In this document: one piece after another, positions 34,711-43,877 of the stretch
How the letters are laid out: each line of letters begins with the position of its first letter
Numbering within the stretch: the first letter of the stretch is position 1
Assembly (NCBI GenBank): GCA_022560025.1
Contig: JAFISE010000009.1
Span: forward strand, 124,001 to 188,000
DNA from: Stagonosporopsis chrysanthemi
Lineage: Eukaryota; Ascomycota; Dothideomycetes; Pleosporales; Didymellaceae
DNA: 64,000 nt
Direction of reading: 5' to 3'
Notes under the pieces: generated by a model
The model's database searches: none
What the model was told of the DNA's origin: nothing
The model's input: only the letters and a program-made list of their open reading frames with translations
Made by a program: the position numbers and the translations under genes

Positions 34711-35526
34711 ATGTCCGAGAAACACGTTGTCCTGATCACAGGCGGGAACACTGGAATTGGTTACGAAACCGTCAAAGCCCTGTATGCCTCCTCCAAAGAC
34801 TATACAATCTTGATGGGCAGTCGCTCCCTCGAGAAAGCAAAGACCGCCATCACGACACTCAGGGCGGAGAACAGCGCCTCGAATTCCAAAGTCGTCCCAC
34901 TCCAGCTCGACATCGAAGACGATCAATCTATCCAGGATGCTTTTGAAGAAGTCTCCTCGGAGTACGATCGCATCGACACCCTGATCAATAATGCGGGCGG
35001 CTCCTTCGACTCCCTCATGCGCGGCGACACCTCGCCCTCTGCGATCCGCGCCGCATGGAACAAATCCTACTCCGTCAACGTGACTTCAACGCAAGTCTTC
35101 ACCACAACATTCATGCCGCTTCTCCTCGCTTCCAGCTCTCCACGACTCCTCTTTGTGACCTCGGGCCTTTCTTCGCTAGCCATGGCATCTTCGGGTAGGA
35201 ACTCGGCCACAATCCGCGAGCCTAGTAAGCCTGGGTGGCCGAAGCCATTCACGCCAAGCCAGATCGCGTACAGGAGCAGTAAGACGGCGTTGAACATGAT
35301 GATGTTGGATTGGGCTAGGGCGCTGGAGCCAGACGGTGTGAAAGTCTTCGGCATTAGTCCTGGGTTTCTGGCGACAGGGTTGGGTGGCATGGGGCCAGAG
35401 TTCATGCGGAAGATTGGAGCTGAAGAGCCGCACATAGGTGGCGAGTTGATCCGGGATATTGTGCAGGGAGAGAGGGATGAGGAGGCAGGGCGGGTGGTGA
35501 ACAAGGAGGGGGTGCAGCCTTGGTAG
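34711..35526 (+). CDS. Short-chain dehydrogenase/reductase (classical SDR)
   Basis: Single exon, 271 aa. NAD(P)-dependent oxidoreductase fold with all classical marks: the cofactor loop TGGNTGIG (residues 10-17), DIEDD at 67-71, NNAG at 93-96, the catalytic Ser near 151 in FVTSGLSS, and the YxxxK pair Tyr187/Lys191 in AYRSSKTAL. The position after the second beta-strand is GSRSLEKAK, whose Arg would favour NADP over NAD. C-terminal SPGFLATGLGG is typical. No signal peptide or membrane segment. The substrate cannot be told from sequence; the gene sits between the DUF6594 and HET genes, which may be coincidental. Confidence 0.92.
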   Translation: MSEKHVVLITGGNTGIGYETVKALYASSKDYTILMGSRSLEKAKTAITTLRAENSASNSKVVPLQLDIEDDQSIQDAFEEVSSEYDRIDTLINNAGGSFDSLMRGDTSPSAIRAAWNKSYSVNVTSTQVFTTTFMPLLLASSSPRLLFVTSGLSSLAMASSGRNSATIREPSKPGWPKPFTPSQIAYRSSKTALNMMMLDWARALEPDGVKVFGISPGFLATGLGGMGPEFMRKIGAEEPHIGGELIRDIVQGERDEEAGRVVNKEGVQPW

Positions 35527-36379
35527 TCGACAGTTTTGTCGTCGTAGAATTACAAGGTTTGTGATGCTTGTCAACAAGATTATTAAGTTTTAGCCGTTAG
35601 ATCTCGCGTATCATGCGCTGCTATAGGGTTATCAAAGATGTACAGTGCGAGTCTCACAGTCTGGGTCGCCATTCAACTATGCACTCCATGTACGATCTCT
35701 TTTGCTAGTTAACGTTTTCACATCAATAAATTCAAAGGACAAATATGCAAATACATACAATGAGTACTAATATCTTGAGACTGCATGCAATTTCTTCTTC
35801 CAGAGATTAGCGTATTGTAAGCCAACGAGTCGTATCTGTTGTTTTGAAAGATCCAGGGCTGATGATCATAGCCGTGCAGACCGTCCGATAGCGATTCCAT
35901 CAATAGCGCGTGGTGAGCTAGCAGATAGCCGATGGTGGAAGATATGAACCAGACAGCAACGTCGAATGAAGGTCGAAAGGCGATGTAAAGAGCTGCTGAC
36001 ACTGTATGATAGAAAGGCCGGGGTCAGCGTGGCTGTGCTACAGATGTCAGCACATTGCGGCGCAGTGCACAATGTCTACGCCATACGGTCCTGCTGAAAC
36101 TGGTGGAGTCCCTATCTGCAGCCACTAACGCTGAAGTCATGATCTCATCTCAACCGTTGCATTTGACCACCACGTTCTGAAGATCAATTGGACAAGATTG
36201 GAAGAAGAAGGGCGAAGTCCAGTTTCATCTTGGATGACTTGGCTTGACTGAGAAGACCTCAAGTGCTTAAGCAAGAAGGTGCATGCTTCGTCCGAGGTAG
36301 GCAGGAACGAAGAAGTTTCAGAACACCATGGAAGCCGCCAAAACTCTCAAGCTCTCCCCAGAACCGTGACACCATCGCG
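35527..36379. other. Intergenic spacer, no gene recognised
   Basis: Lies between two convergent genes (SDR plus, HET minus), so it mainly holds 3' flanks. Rather A/T-rich. No supported gene. Confidence 0.4.
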
Positions 36380-38272
36380 TCAACTAAGCACAATCTCCTT
36401 GAGTTCAGGATCCGTAGACCAGAAAGGATCTAACGTGAAGAATCCATCAGCCGATCTATCCACCACAACCATATTGTCTACAAATGCAGCCCCTACCAAC
36501 TTCCAGCGCTCTTGATCCTTACAAGTATCATCAACCCTAAGCAATACTGGAACTTCTATCCCTGGAATGGCATATAGCACATCGCCGACCTGAGTGCAGG
36601 CAGGGCCGCTGCCGATCCTGCCTTCAGTGGTGATGAAGAGGACGCGGGGCGTCTGGATCCAGAGGAGGTCCTCGAACGTCCGACTGGGATCTTTCGGGTG
36701 TTTTGGACTCTGACGGTGTGCTAGTGAGTCTAGTGGTATCTCTGATGATGCATTACCTGTTGGAGAGGGAAGGCTGATGTATGTGTCAAACAGGTCACTG
36801 ACTTCTTGTTCTGATAGCGCGCTTGTCGCGGCTGTGTATATGAAGGCGTGCCAAAGCATAGTCTTGACTCTACGAGTAAGAACATTCTCACCCGCTTGCC
36901 GTCCAATACAATTCTTTTCTAAGAGCTGATTGACTTGCTGCGCGACTGACTGCAGATCGTGCGAACACGGAACAACTGCGAGTACCTCGGCTCCAGACGC
37001 AGCAGACAGGGCGATAAGCAAGCCATCGTCAGACCATCTCATGGAGAAATCTCTCGTTGGGTCTGGGACAAATTGCCACATCTCCTGAGCCCTTCGTTGC
37101 GTGCAAGTCCAGTCCACCGCCCAGCTGGGGAGTTTGCTTTCTGCGTCTTGTATTTCTCGGGAATCGAGTCCAGCGAATAGTAGTACAATTGGGCCATGAT
37201 ATCGAAGCATCGATACTGATGCTTGGACAAAGACTTCGACATATGATGCGGAGTAGTTCACCAGCGTGAAGAGTGGGTAGGACGGATCAAGCAGGCCGAG
37301 GAGCGCATAAATCCGGTCTCGAGGGTCTGAACACTGCAACCTCGTGCCATCATTTGCCTGGTCCAGCAGGTCAAAAAGCGATAACCTGGCCCCCCTTCTC
37401 ACACTTGCACTGAATACTGCTGCGGGTGGTGGCCGCCAGTCTTCAAGCACATAGGGCCTGTAAAGAGCTCTTAAAGCGGCCTTGACAGGTGTGTATGCAT
37501 CTGGCACTTGGAAAGCCAAATGCCTCAGCCATTTTATGACCGCGAGTGCCTTCTGCGTGTCTGTCCAGAGCACACTGTCACCGCCACAGACTAGGGTAAC
37601 GGAATCGGCCAGGCTTATTTCCTGCAGGACCCAAAGCCGTCTCCAGTAGTCTCTTTCCATAAGTGCCACGACGCGCCCAATATCTCCTTCTTCGACACCA
37701 CATGACTCGTGCAACAGCGAGCTGCAGATATGCTGTAAGTAATCGCCCTTTTGATTCTTTGGCACGTCGCCCACACGCGGCATGAGCATATTCACCAGAC
37801 CCGCTGAATCAGCCACTATCGACAGCGACTTCATCGCCTCAACCCCCCTCTCACTTCCTTCGTCCGGTAAACCAAGCCACGCCAACACATCCTCAGCTTT
37901 TCGATAGATGGCGCTCATCTTCTGTACCTGGCGGCCTTTCTCCTCGTCGTTTGCCTGGTTGATACACAGAGCATCGACCCACACCGTCTTCTCCTCGAAC
38001 GCTCGCAGTTGTAATAGCGCATCAGATAGATTGGTTGTCACCCGGACCTCCTGCCCGTTGACGACGACTGCACGGGTTGCGCTGGGGTCGCCCCAGACGT
38101 ACGACAGGGCAGAATACTCCGGGGCCTCGTCGAGGGAATAGGTGCTAAGTGTGCAGTGGACAACATTGTCGTCAGAAACATCAGAAGGTAGGATCTCGAG
38201 GAGTCGGATTTCGTTCCATGCTTCATTTAGGGGCTGGTAGATTGCTCGAAGCGTGGCTTGCTGTGATGCCAT
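36380..38272 (-). CDS. HET-domain (heterokaryon incompatibility) protein
   Basis: Single exon, 630 aa from ATG 38272 (MASQQATLRAIYQPLNE). The HET domain occupies about residues 20-320: EIRLLEILPS, the signature EYSALSYVWGDPSATR (52-67), VNGQEVRVTTNLSDALLQLR and VWVDALCINQANDEEKGRQV (97-116), then YRKAEDVLAWLG and, later, RLWVLQEISLA. The C-terminal half (DPRDRIYALLGLLDPSYPLF) is the usual fungal extension. HET domains trigger cell death after fusion of incompatible strains and resemble TIR domains in fold. No NLR or other recruiting module is fused. Upstream in-frame ATGs exist (to 38578) but the added 102 residues have no signature, so MASQQ was preferred. Confidence 0.92.
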   Translation of the reverse strand: MASQQATLRAIYQPLNEAWNEIRLLEILPSDVSDDNVVHCTLSTYSLDEAPEYSALSYVWGDPSATRAVVVNGQEVRVTTNLSDALLQLRAFEEKTVWVDALCINQANDEEKGRQVQKMSAIYRKAEDVLAWLGLPDEGSERGVEAMKSLSIVADSAGLVNMLMPRVGDVPKNQKGDYLQHICSSLLHESCGVEEGDIGRVVALMERDYWRRLWVLQEISLADSVTLVCGGDSVLWTDTQKALAVIKWLRHLAFQVPDAYTPVKAALRALYRPYVLEDWRPPPAAVFSASVRRGARLSLFDLLDQANDGTRLQCSDPRDRIYALLGLLDPSYPLFTLVNYSASYVEVFVQASVSMLRYHGPIVLLFAGLDSREIQDAESKLPSWAVDWTCTQRRAQEMWQFVPDPTRDFSMRWSDDGLLIALSAASGAEVLAVVPCSHDLQSVAQQVNQLLEKNCIGRQAGENVLTRRVKTMLWHAFIYTAATSALSEQEVSDLFDTYISLPSPTGNASSEIPLDSLAHRQSPKHPKDPSRTFEDLLWIQTPRVLFITTEGRIGSGPACTQVGDVLYAIPGIEVPVLLRVDDTCKDQERWKLVGAAFVDNMVVVDRSADGFFTLDPFWSTDPELKEIVLS

Positions 38273-38694
38273 TGCTGGTGCGATACGCCGTGAGTTATGG
38301 TATCTCTGCGGCAGGCTGAAAGATTGGCGGGGAAACTCATGCCCACCTCGTATCAGGCGCATATGCGCATCGCGTAATCTTGCATGATGAGGCTGGAATA
38401 ACGTAATGAATTGAATCGACGTGCAACCTTCATTTCGAATCCAAGTCAAAGATGTTGAACGTATGAGGATATCTGTCTGAGTTAGGTACGCAGCCATTAG
38501 CCACAAATCTTGAGTGTATGCGTACCTAGTTGAGTGATTGTAGCGCATATCCCAGACTACTCGATAGGCTGTAAACACTTCGGCCTTGACAGATGGCCTT
38601 TGAAATATAGAAGTCTACTGTTGACCTGCGATCACGAATAGTGCCAACAGACGGCATCAAATCCAGGCTCTTTCTTCCACCCAACCTCCAAGTC
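38273..38694. other. Spacer upstream of the HET gene
   Basis: Promoter region of the HET gene and 3' flank of ZNG1. The same frame as the HET gene stays open to 38578, which may be 5' untranslated. Confidence 0.4.
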
Positions 38695-39906
38695 CTACGA
38701 ACCCAGCAACTTCAACAAACTCTCCTTGAACGCCTCCTGCCCTACCCCCCTCCCAATAAACACCAACTTCGCATCCCCCTCCCCCCCTTTTTGCCCTTCT
38801 ACCGCCTCATTAAGTTCATACAAATTCCTCACGCCCTGCAGCAACAACACCCGCCCATCGCTAACCGGCACCCTCCCCTTCAGCCGATGGACCTCAAACC
38901 GCTCATGCTCCACACCTCCAGGCAGCGTCTCCTCCCACAGCACAGTGCGCAGGAACAGATCAAATGCGTCGACCTGCTCCGGCCTCAGCGCCGGGAATGC
39001 AATCGTCGACGTGGTAATGCTGGGATCCAGGTGCGAGTGCCCTTTGCTCGCGAACGTGAGGTCCGCATCAGACACGGATGCGTACGCATTGATGTCGAGC
39101 AGGACGCCCTCGAGCGTCGGGACGGCGCTGCGGGTGGTTGTTTCGATGCGGGCGAGGCCGTTGATGGCGCGGATGCGGGCCAGGACTGTGGCGAGGTGGG
39201 CGGGGTCGACGAGGTCTGTTTTGTTGACGAGGATGACATCGGCGTGGCTGATTTGCAGGTGGGCGGTTGTGAGGAGCGGGCCGGCGTGGGTGTGGTCGTG
39301 GGAGTCTTGCTGGGCGCGTTGGGCGACCTCGTCGGCGCCGTCGCCGTAGCCTTCGTCCAGGCTCTTCAGCACGTTGGCGGCGTCGACGAGCGTTACGATG
39401 CCGTCGAGGAAAATGGTGCTGCCGAGCCCGTCGTCCAGCCAGAAGGTGGGAGCGAGGTTTCCCGGGTCAGCTAGGCCCGTGGTCTCGAGGAGGATATAGT
39501 CGAAGAGGCCCCCGGCTTCCATGAGATTTTCAATCGCGGCAACGCCGACGTCTTTTGCGCTGCAGCAGATGCAGCCATTGGCCAGGGGTACGAAGGGCGG
39601 GGGTTTGGCTTCTGTGGAGTTGGAGTCGGAGACGGTCAGCTGCTTCTCGATGTCGATGGAGTCGCCGAATTCATTGAGGATGACGGCGATTTTCTTGCCG
39701 TGTTGCGCGGTGAGAATGTAGTTCAGGAGGGTGGTTTTACCGGCGCCCAGGTACCCCGTAACGATGGTGAGGGGGACTTTTGTTGTTGGTAGGGCGTTGG
39801 GGTCTGAGACGAGGGCTGGGACTTGGTCGTCTGAGGCGGCTACTTCTGGCTCCACGAGGACAGGGACCTCGTCGTCTGAACCTTCGACGTCCATAGCTTT
39901 TTCCAT
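38695..39906 (-). CDS. ZNG1: Zinc-regulated GTPase metallochaperone (COG0523/CobW, ZNG1 type)
   Basis: Single exon, 403 aa from ATG 39906. G3E-family GTPase that delivers zinc to client enzymes such as methionine aminopeptidase in eukaryotes. Walker A GYLGAGKTT (51-59), the metal-binding CxCC in NGCICCSAKD (112-115), Glu/Thr-rich LLETTGLADPGNLAP, and guanine-specificity NKTDL are present. A His-rich loop (DSHDHTHAG) lies before the NKTD motif. The CobW C-terminal domain follows, ending KESLLKLLGS. The N-terminus has two similar motifs, SDDEVPVLV and SDDQVPALV, in the place where eukaryotic ZNG1 binds its methionine-aminopeptidase partner. An in-frame ATG 87 bp upstream (39993) is possible. 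Confidence 0.9.
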   Translation of the reverse strand: MEKAMDVEGSDDEVPVLVEPEVAASDDQVPALVSDPNALPTTKVPLTIVTGYLGAGKTTLLNYILTAQHGKKIAVILNEFGDSIDIEKQLTVSDSNSTEAKPPPFVPLANGCICCSAKDVGVAAIENLMEAGGLFDYILLETTGLADPGNLAPTFWLDDGLGSTIFLDGIVTLVDAANVLKSLDEGYGDGADEVAQRAQQDSHDHTHAGPLLTTAHLQISHADVILVNKTDLVDPAHLATVLARIRAINGLARIETTTRSAVPTLEGVLLDINAYASVSDADLTFASKGHSHLDPSITTSTIAFPALRPEQVDAFDLFLRTVLWEETLPGGVEHERFEVHRLKGRVPVSDGRVLLLQGVRNLYELNEAVEGQKGGEGDAKLVFIGRGVGQEAFKESLLKLLGS

Positions 39907-40302
39907 GCTCTCTCGCTTATTATGTAGATGAAGGAAGAGGGGGATCAACGCTCTGCTCAAACTTGCTTTACGTGTGCAAGTCTTGCCGTCCAAAATTGCA
40001 TAGGTCGAGACTTGGCAGAGACGACCGTTTCCACCTGATGCTGTTTACAGCTCAAGATGAGAAGGCGCAGATGACTTCCCTCGTAGGGATGTACAACAGT
40101 GACGTATCGTTCTCGCAGAGAAGCCTTCAGAGCCCCATCGTGCCTAACTGGGTCCGAGCTAGCGACGCGGGGAGACGCGACAGGGCTGTCCCTGTCCATC
40201 ACAAGCTCGGACTGGAAACCGGACAGCTCACCACAACACGCGCAAACACAAGCGCCAGTGTCCCGCCCCGACGATATTGCTGCAGCCACCGGCAGTCGTC
40301 CC
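39907..40302. other. Intergenic promoter region between divergent genes
   Basis: Shared 5' flank of ZNG1 (minus) and MOB3 (plus), about 400 bp, probably a bidirectional promoter. No gene seen. Confidence 0.45.
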
Positions 40303-41928
40303 ATGGTCGCGACAGCAATGGCATCACCAGCATCGCCGCGCCTGCCTAGCCCCCCACCGATCGCCGAGGACCAGCTGTCGCCCGTGCCCGCCTCCCCCGA
40401 GCAACAGAAGTTCTTCAGCAACCTCGACCATGGCGCCGCGCGGCGGATACGGCCAGGGACCAGGGCAGAGGACATGGCCGAGGGCCCGCCGCTGGTCGAG
40501 CTGTCAGAGGTACGCGCCCGCAGCGGCACTGTGCAGCCTCAGGAGACGGCATGCTAAGACGCGCAGATCGATTCGGCCTTCCAGCTCACCGAGCACCTGA
40601 AAGCCCTGCACAACTTCCTCACGCACCCACTTGGCGCGAACGGCAAGGTTGCTGTGGACAAGGACGTGGCGCTGAAGCTTGCGCAGCCCCCGGACAACGT
40701 GGACAAGACGCTGTGGCTGTATGAGCTGTGCCGGTTCCTCACACAAAAGGTCAACTCGATCATCGTCGCTCTCTTCTCCGACACGCCGCCATGCTCCGCC
40801 ATCACATGCCCCGAGATGCGCGCCTCGGAGTGGCAGTACCTCTGCGCTGTACATGACCCGCCCAAGTCCTGTTGCGCCATTGACTACTGCTGCCACACGC
40901 TGGACTGGGCGGCCAACACACTCACATCGCCGAAACACTTCCCTTCGCGACTGGCCCTCGGCACCGACCAGTCTACCCAACACTCGCAGATACGCCAGTT
41001 GACCAACATCTTCAGACGAGTGTATCGAATATTCGCACATGCATGGTTCCAGCACCGGGACATGTTCTGGCAGGTAGAGGGGGACACAGGGCTGTACATC
41101 TTCTTCAAGACCGTCTGCGATGTCTACGGCCTCATTCCCGAGGACAACTACACAATCCCTCCTGAAGCCGAGGGCATTGAACCTCCTATAGAGAACCTGA
41201 ACTCCATGCCGCCGCTGATCTTGAAGCGAGAGCCGTCAGACTCTGGGCCGCCAGACAAGGAGGGTTCTAGCATCATGGAGGGATTTAACGAGCACTCGCT
41301 TTCGACCGCCGGAACAACGAAGCGCCACAGACACTCGCCCTCCGTGGGCGCAACATCTGTCACCACAGTTGTGGAGGAGGCTGAGGAAGAAGAAGGGCAG
41401 CCTGGAAAGTATGCAGCAGCACCTGTCACGAAAATGTTTGAGTCGACACCAGAGGAGCCTGAGGATACAGAGGCGGAGCAGCCCGCGGAGAGCACAGACG
41501 CCGCCGAAGTACCCGAAACTGCCGAGGAGACAACGTCAGAGGAACCCCAGGCCGCATCTGAGGTCGGAGAAGCAAACACAGAAAGCGCAGAGACTGCACA
41601 TGACGCAGAAGATGCGGCTGTTGCCAAAGATGAGGCCAAGGAGGAAGAGACGCCAACCGAGGAACCTGCTGCAGAGGAAGAGTCTAAGACGTCAGGGTTC
41701 TTGGAGCTGGCCCCTGAAGAACACCCAGCCACCATGGCGGATAAGGAGCAGCCTGCAGAGTCGGCGGAGAAGCCGGAAAAGAAGGATGCAGATGCAGAAG
41801 CAGAAGCAGATGTACATGCAGATGCAGGTGCAGATGCAGCCAAGGATGAGCCAGTCTCAGATGCTGCAGAAAAGGCTGACGCGGCCGATAAGGCTGAAGA
41901 GGCAGCGGAGAAGAAGACAGACGCCTAA
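40303..41928 (+). CDS. mob3: MOB3/phocein, striatin-complex (STRIPAK) subunit, with long acidic tail
   Basis: Exons join(40303..40509, 40567..41928), 522 aa; a 57-bp intron joins PLVELSE|IDSAFQLTEH. The MOB domain (about 70-265) carries the phocein-type pattern: FSDTPPCSAITCPEMRASEW, YLCAVHDPPKSCCAIDYCCH, then RRVYRIFAHAWFQHRDMFW and VYGLIPEDNYTIP. The phocein subfamily (MOB4 in animals, MOB3 in Neurospora and Sordaria) is part of STRIPAK, which controls cell fusion, septation and fruiting-body development. The tail (270-522) is Ala/Glu/Asp-rich, mostly disordered, and much longer than animal MOB4 (about 225 aa). First ATG in frame is 40303. Confidence 0.87.
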
Positions 41929-42579
41929 TCACGACCCTACGATGCGCCATGAAACACGGCCTGCATGGAGGAACAGAGGAAATCATGCAAGGCCTGAGAA
42001 CGTTTCTTCTACTGTGTATTTTTAGCCCGGGACCACTCGACGATGCACATGTCGCGGTCAGTCATCGACAGCGGTGTCATCCCCCCCCCCAATAATGAAT
42101 AACCCCAATTGCCGCTTGCGCATACAAGTACAGCGCATGCTTGCCTCAATCAAACAGTCAGTGCATTAAAAATCATCACCTCATCTATCTTGCCGTGCAC
42201 GGGAGCCTGCTGCGTATGGAGCAGACTAGGAGGCTGACGCGCATGCATGTGGCATCCAAGCGCACACAGAATACCGGTACTGTATGTAGCGAACGCTGCA
42301 CCTCCCAAAAGCAAAAGCGCCCAGCCACACACACACCTTGGGGTGAGCCCCCCGCTGTCCATTGGGCATTGGGCAAAGGCAGACGCGGATCGTGTGCGTG
42401 CGTGCGTGCGGTGCGGCGAATCAAGGCGCGCGTGTGGGTGCGCACGTGCGGTGCAGAGCTGGGATGCATGTTGGGGAGTGTGTGGAGAGAGGGAAAGGCG
42501 CCTGCTGCCCTACCGTATCTGTGGCGGCGAGGCAGAGGGAGGACAAATAGGTACAGTCAGGCTGAGTTGGGGTTGGAGA

Positions 42580-42645
<66 letters not shown>

Positions 42646-42646
42646 A

Positions 42647-42701
<55 letters not shown>
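42580..42701 (+). repeat. Long poly-G tract, about 122 nt
   Basis: Almost pure guanine, interrupted only by CCCC at 42608-42611 and AAGA at 42645-42648. Could be a real homopolymer or an assembly artefact; length is likely unreliable. Capable of forming G-quadruplexes on the plus strand. Confidence 0.85.
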
Positions 42702-42887
42702 CGTGTGCACCGCGGAGAGGGGCTGGTGAGGGATGTTGGTAGGTGTTTGTGTTTGTGTTTGCGTGGTCGAGGTCCGGATGCTGAGAGCTTGGGAGGTCGA
42801 GAGGTCGAATATCAAGGGGTTAGAACTCGAAGGCTCAGATTTCAAGGACTCGGAAATCAAAGGCTCAGGAATTTAGCATGTCAGGTG

Positions 42888-42977
42888 CTCAAGGCTCGAA
42901 TGCGTCTCAAGGCTCGAATGCGTCTCAAGGCTCGAATGCGTCTCAAGGCTCGAATGCGTCTCAAGGCTCGAATGCGT
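42888..42977 (+). repeat. 18-bp tandem repeat, five copies
   Basis: Unit CTCAAGGCTCGAATGCGT repeated five times without visible change. In one frame it would read Ser-Gln-Gly-Ser-Asn-Ala repeats, but no gene is supported here. Confidence 0.9.
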
Positions 42978-43410
42978 CTCAAGAGCTCGAGACGTCCAAG
43001 CTCAGAAGGTCAAAGGGCAAAGGGCAAAGGTCAAAGGTCAAAGGTCAAAGTGTAAGAGCCCAAGGCGTCAAGATGTCGAGATGTCGAGATGCCAAGACGT
43101 AGAATGTGGTTGTTTCGAGCTTCATTACGAGATGCCTTCTCCTAGCGGTCTGTCTGGTGGAGTGCAGTGGTCTGTCTAGTGGAGTGACGGTGCAAGGAGC
43201 GATGGTTCCTGCCCACGCGCCCCGCATTTCGGTGCGCCGGCGATAGTCGTCGATAGCCCCCGGTGGCCGCAGTGCACGGCTGGTCAGGCTGGTCAGGCTG
43301 GCCGCAGCTCGTCGCCGCGTCTTATCGCGGCTGCGGCGGCCGGCTTGTCGCTGGCGGGCGGGCTGGTCACTGGCCACTGGTCAGGTCACGCACGCTCCCA
43401 CAGCCATAGG

Positions 43411-43442
43411 CAGAGCCAGAGCCAGAGCCAGAGCCAGAGCCA
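43411..43442 (+). repeat. CAGAGC hexanucleotide run
   Basis: Five copies of CAGAGC in the GC-rich promoter region of the C2H2 regulator gene. Confidence 0.9.
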
Positions 43443-43877
43443 CAGCTCCCGCTCGGCTCGCTGACAGTCTTGACGCCTGCCCGCGCTGCCCACTCCCTCT
43501 CCCCCCACGCCCCCAGCGAGCATCTCAAACAAGCCTCGTTTGCTGGTCCCTTAGTCGTGGTGGTGCCGCCTCCACAGCAGCCGTCGCATCGCTGCAGATC
43601 GCCGTGTATAGCTGCACGAGCACCCCTCGTCGCGTCGCCACCGCTGCGGGAGACTGCGCTCGCGCCGCCCACTGCCCCGAATTGACCGCCGCCGTCGAGC
43701 CTCAGAGCTGCTGCAGCGCCGCCCGCAAAGCATGCCCGCCCAGCTCCCCACGCCCCAGCAGCCCTGACGAACCACCGCCCCCGACTCCCTTGGACGAGCC
43801 GACACGCGACCGTGCAACCGCAGCCCACTTTTTCCCCAGAGCCGCGCATCGCTCCCCGCCGCACTCACGACTCGTCT

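Larger units (their letters stand above)
41929..43877. other. Repeat-rich intergenic spacer, about 1.95 kb
   Basis: Holds the 3' flank of MOB3 and the promoter of the C2H2 gene. It contains a very long guanine tract (42580-42701), an 18-bp tandem repeat, short GGTCAAA repeats near 43010-43051 and a CAGAGC hexamer run (43411-43442). Open frames crossing it are low-complexity artefacts. The rightmost ~600 bp are GC-rich and lead into the C2H2 start. Confidence 0.6.

Noticed and set aside
38273..38578. 102-residue upstream extension of the HET protein
   Set aside because: No signature and HET domain proteins usually start near the domain; probably 5' untranslated.
42141..43055. Long open frame through the poly-G and 18-bp repeats
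   Set aside because: Poly-Gly encoded by a homopolymer and repeat units; no start context, no conserved domain. Low-complexity artefact.
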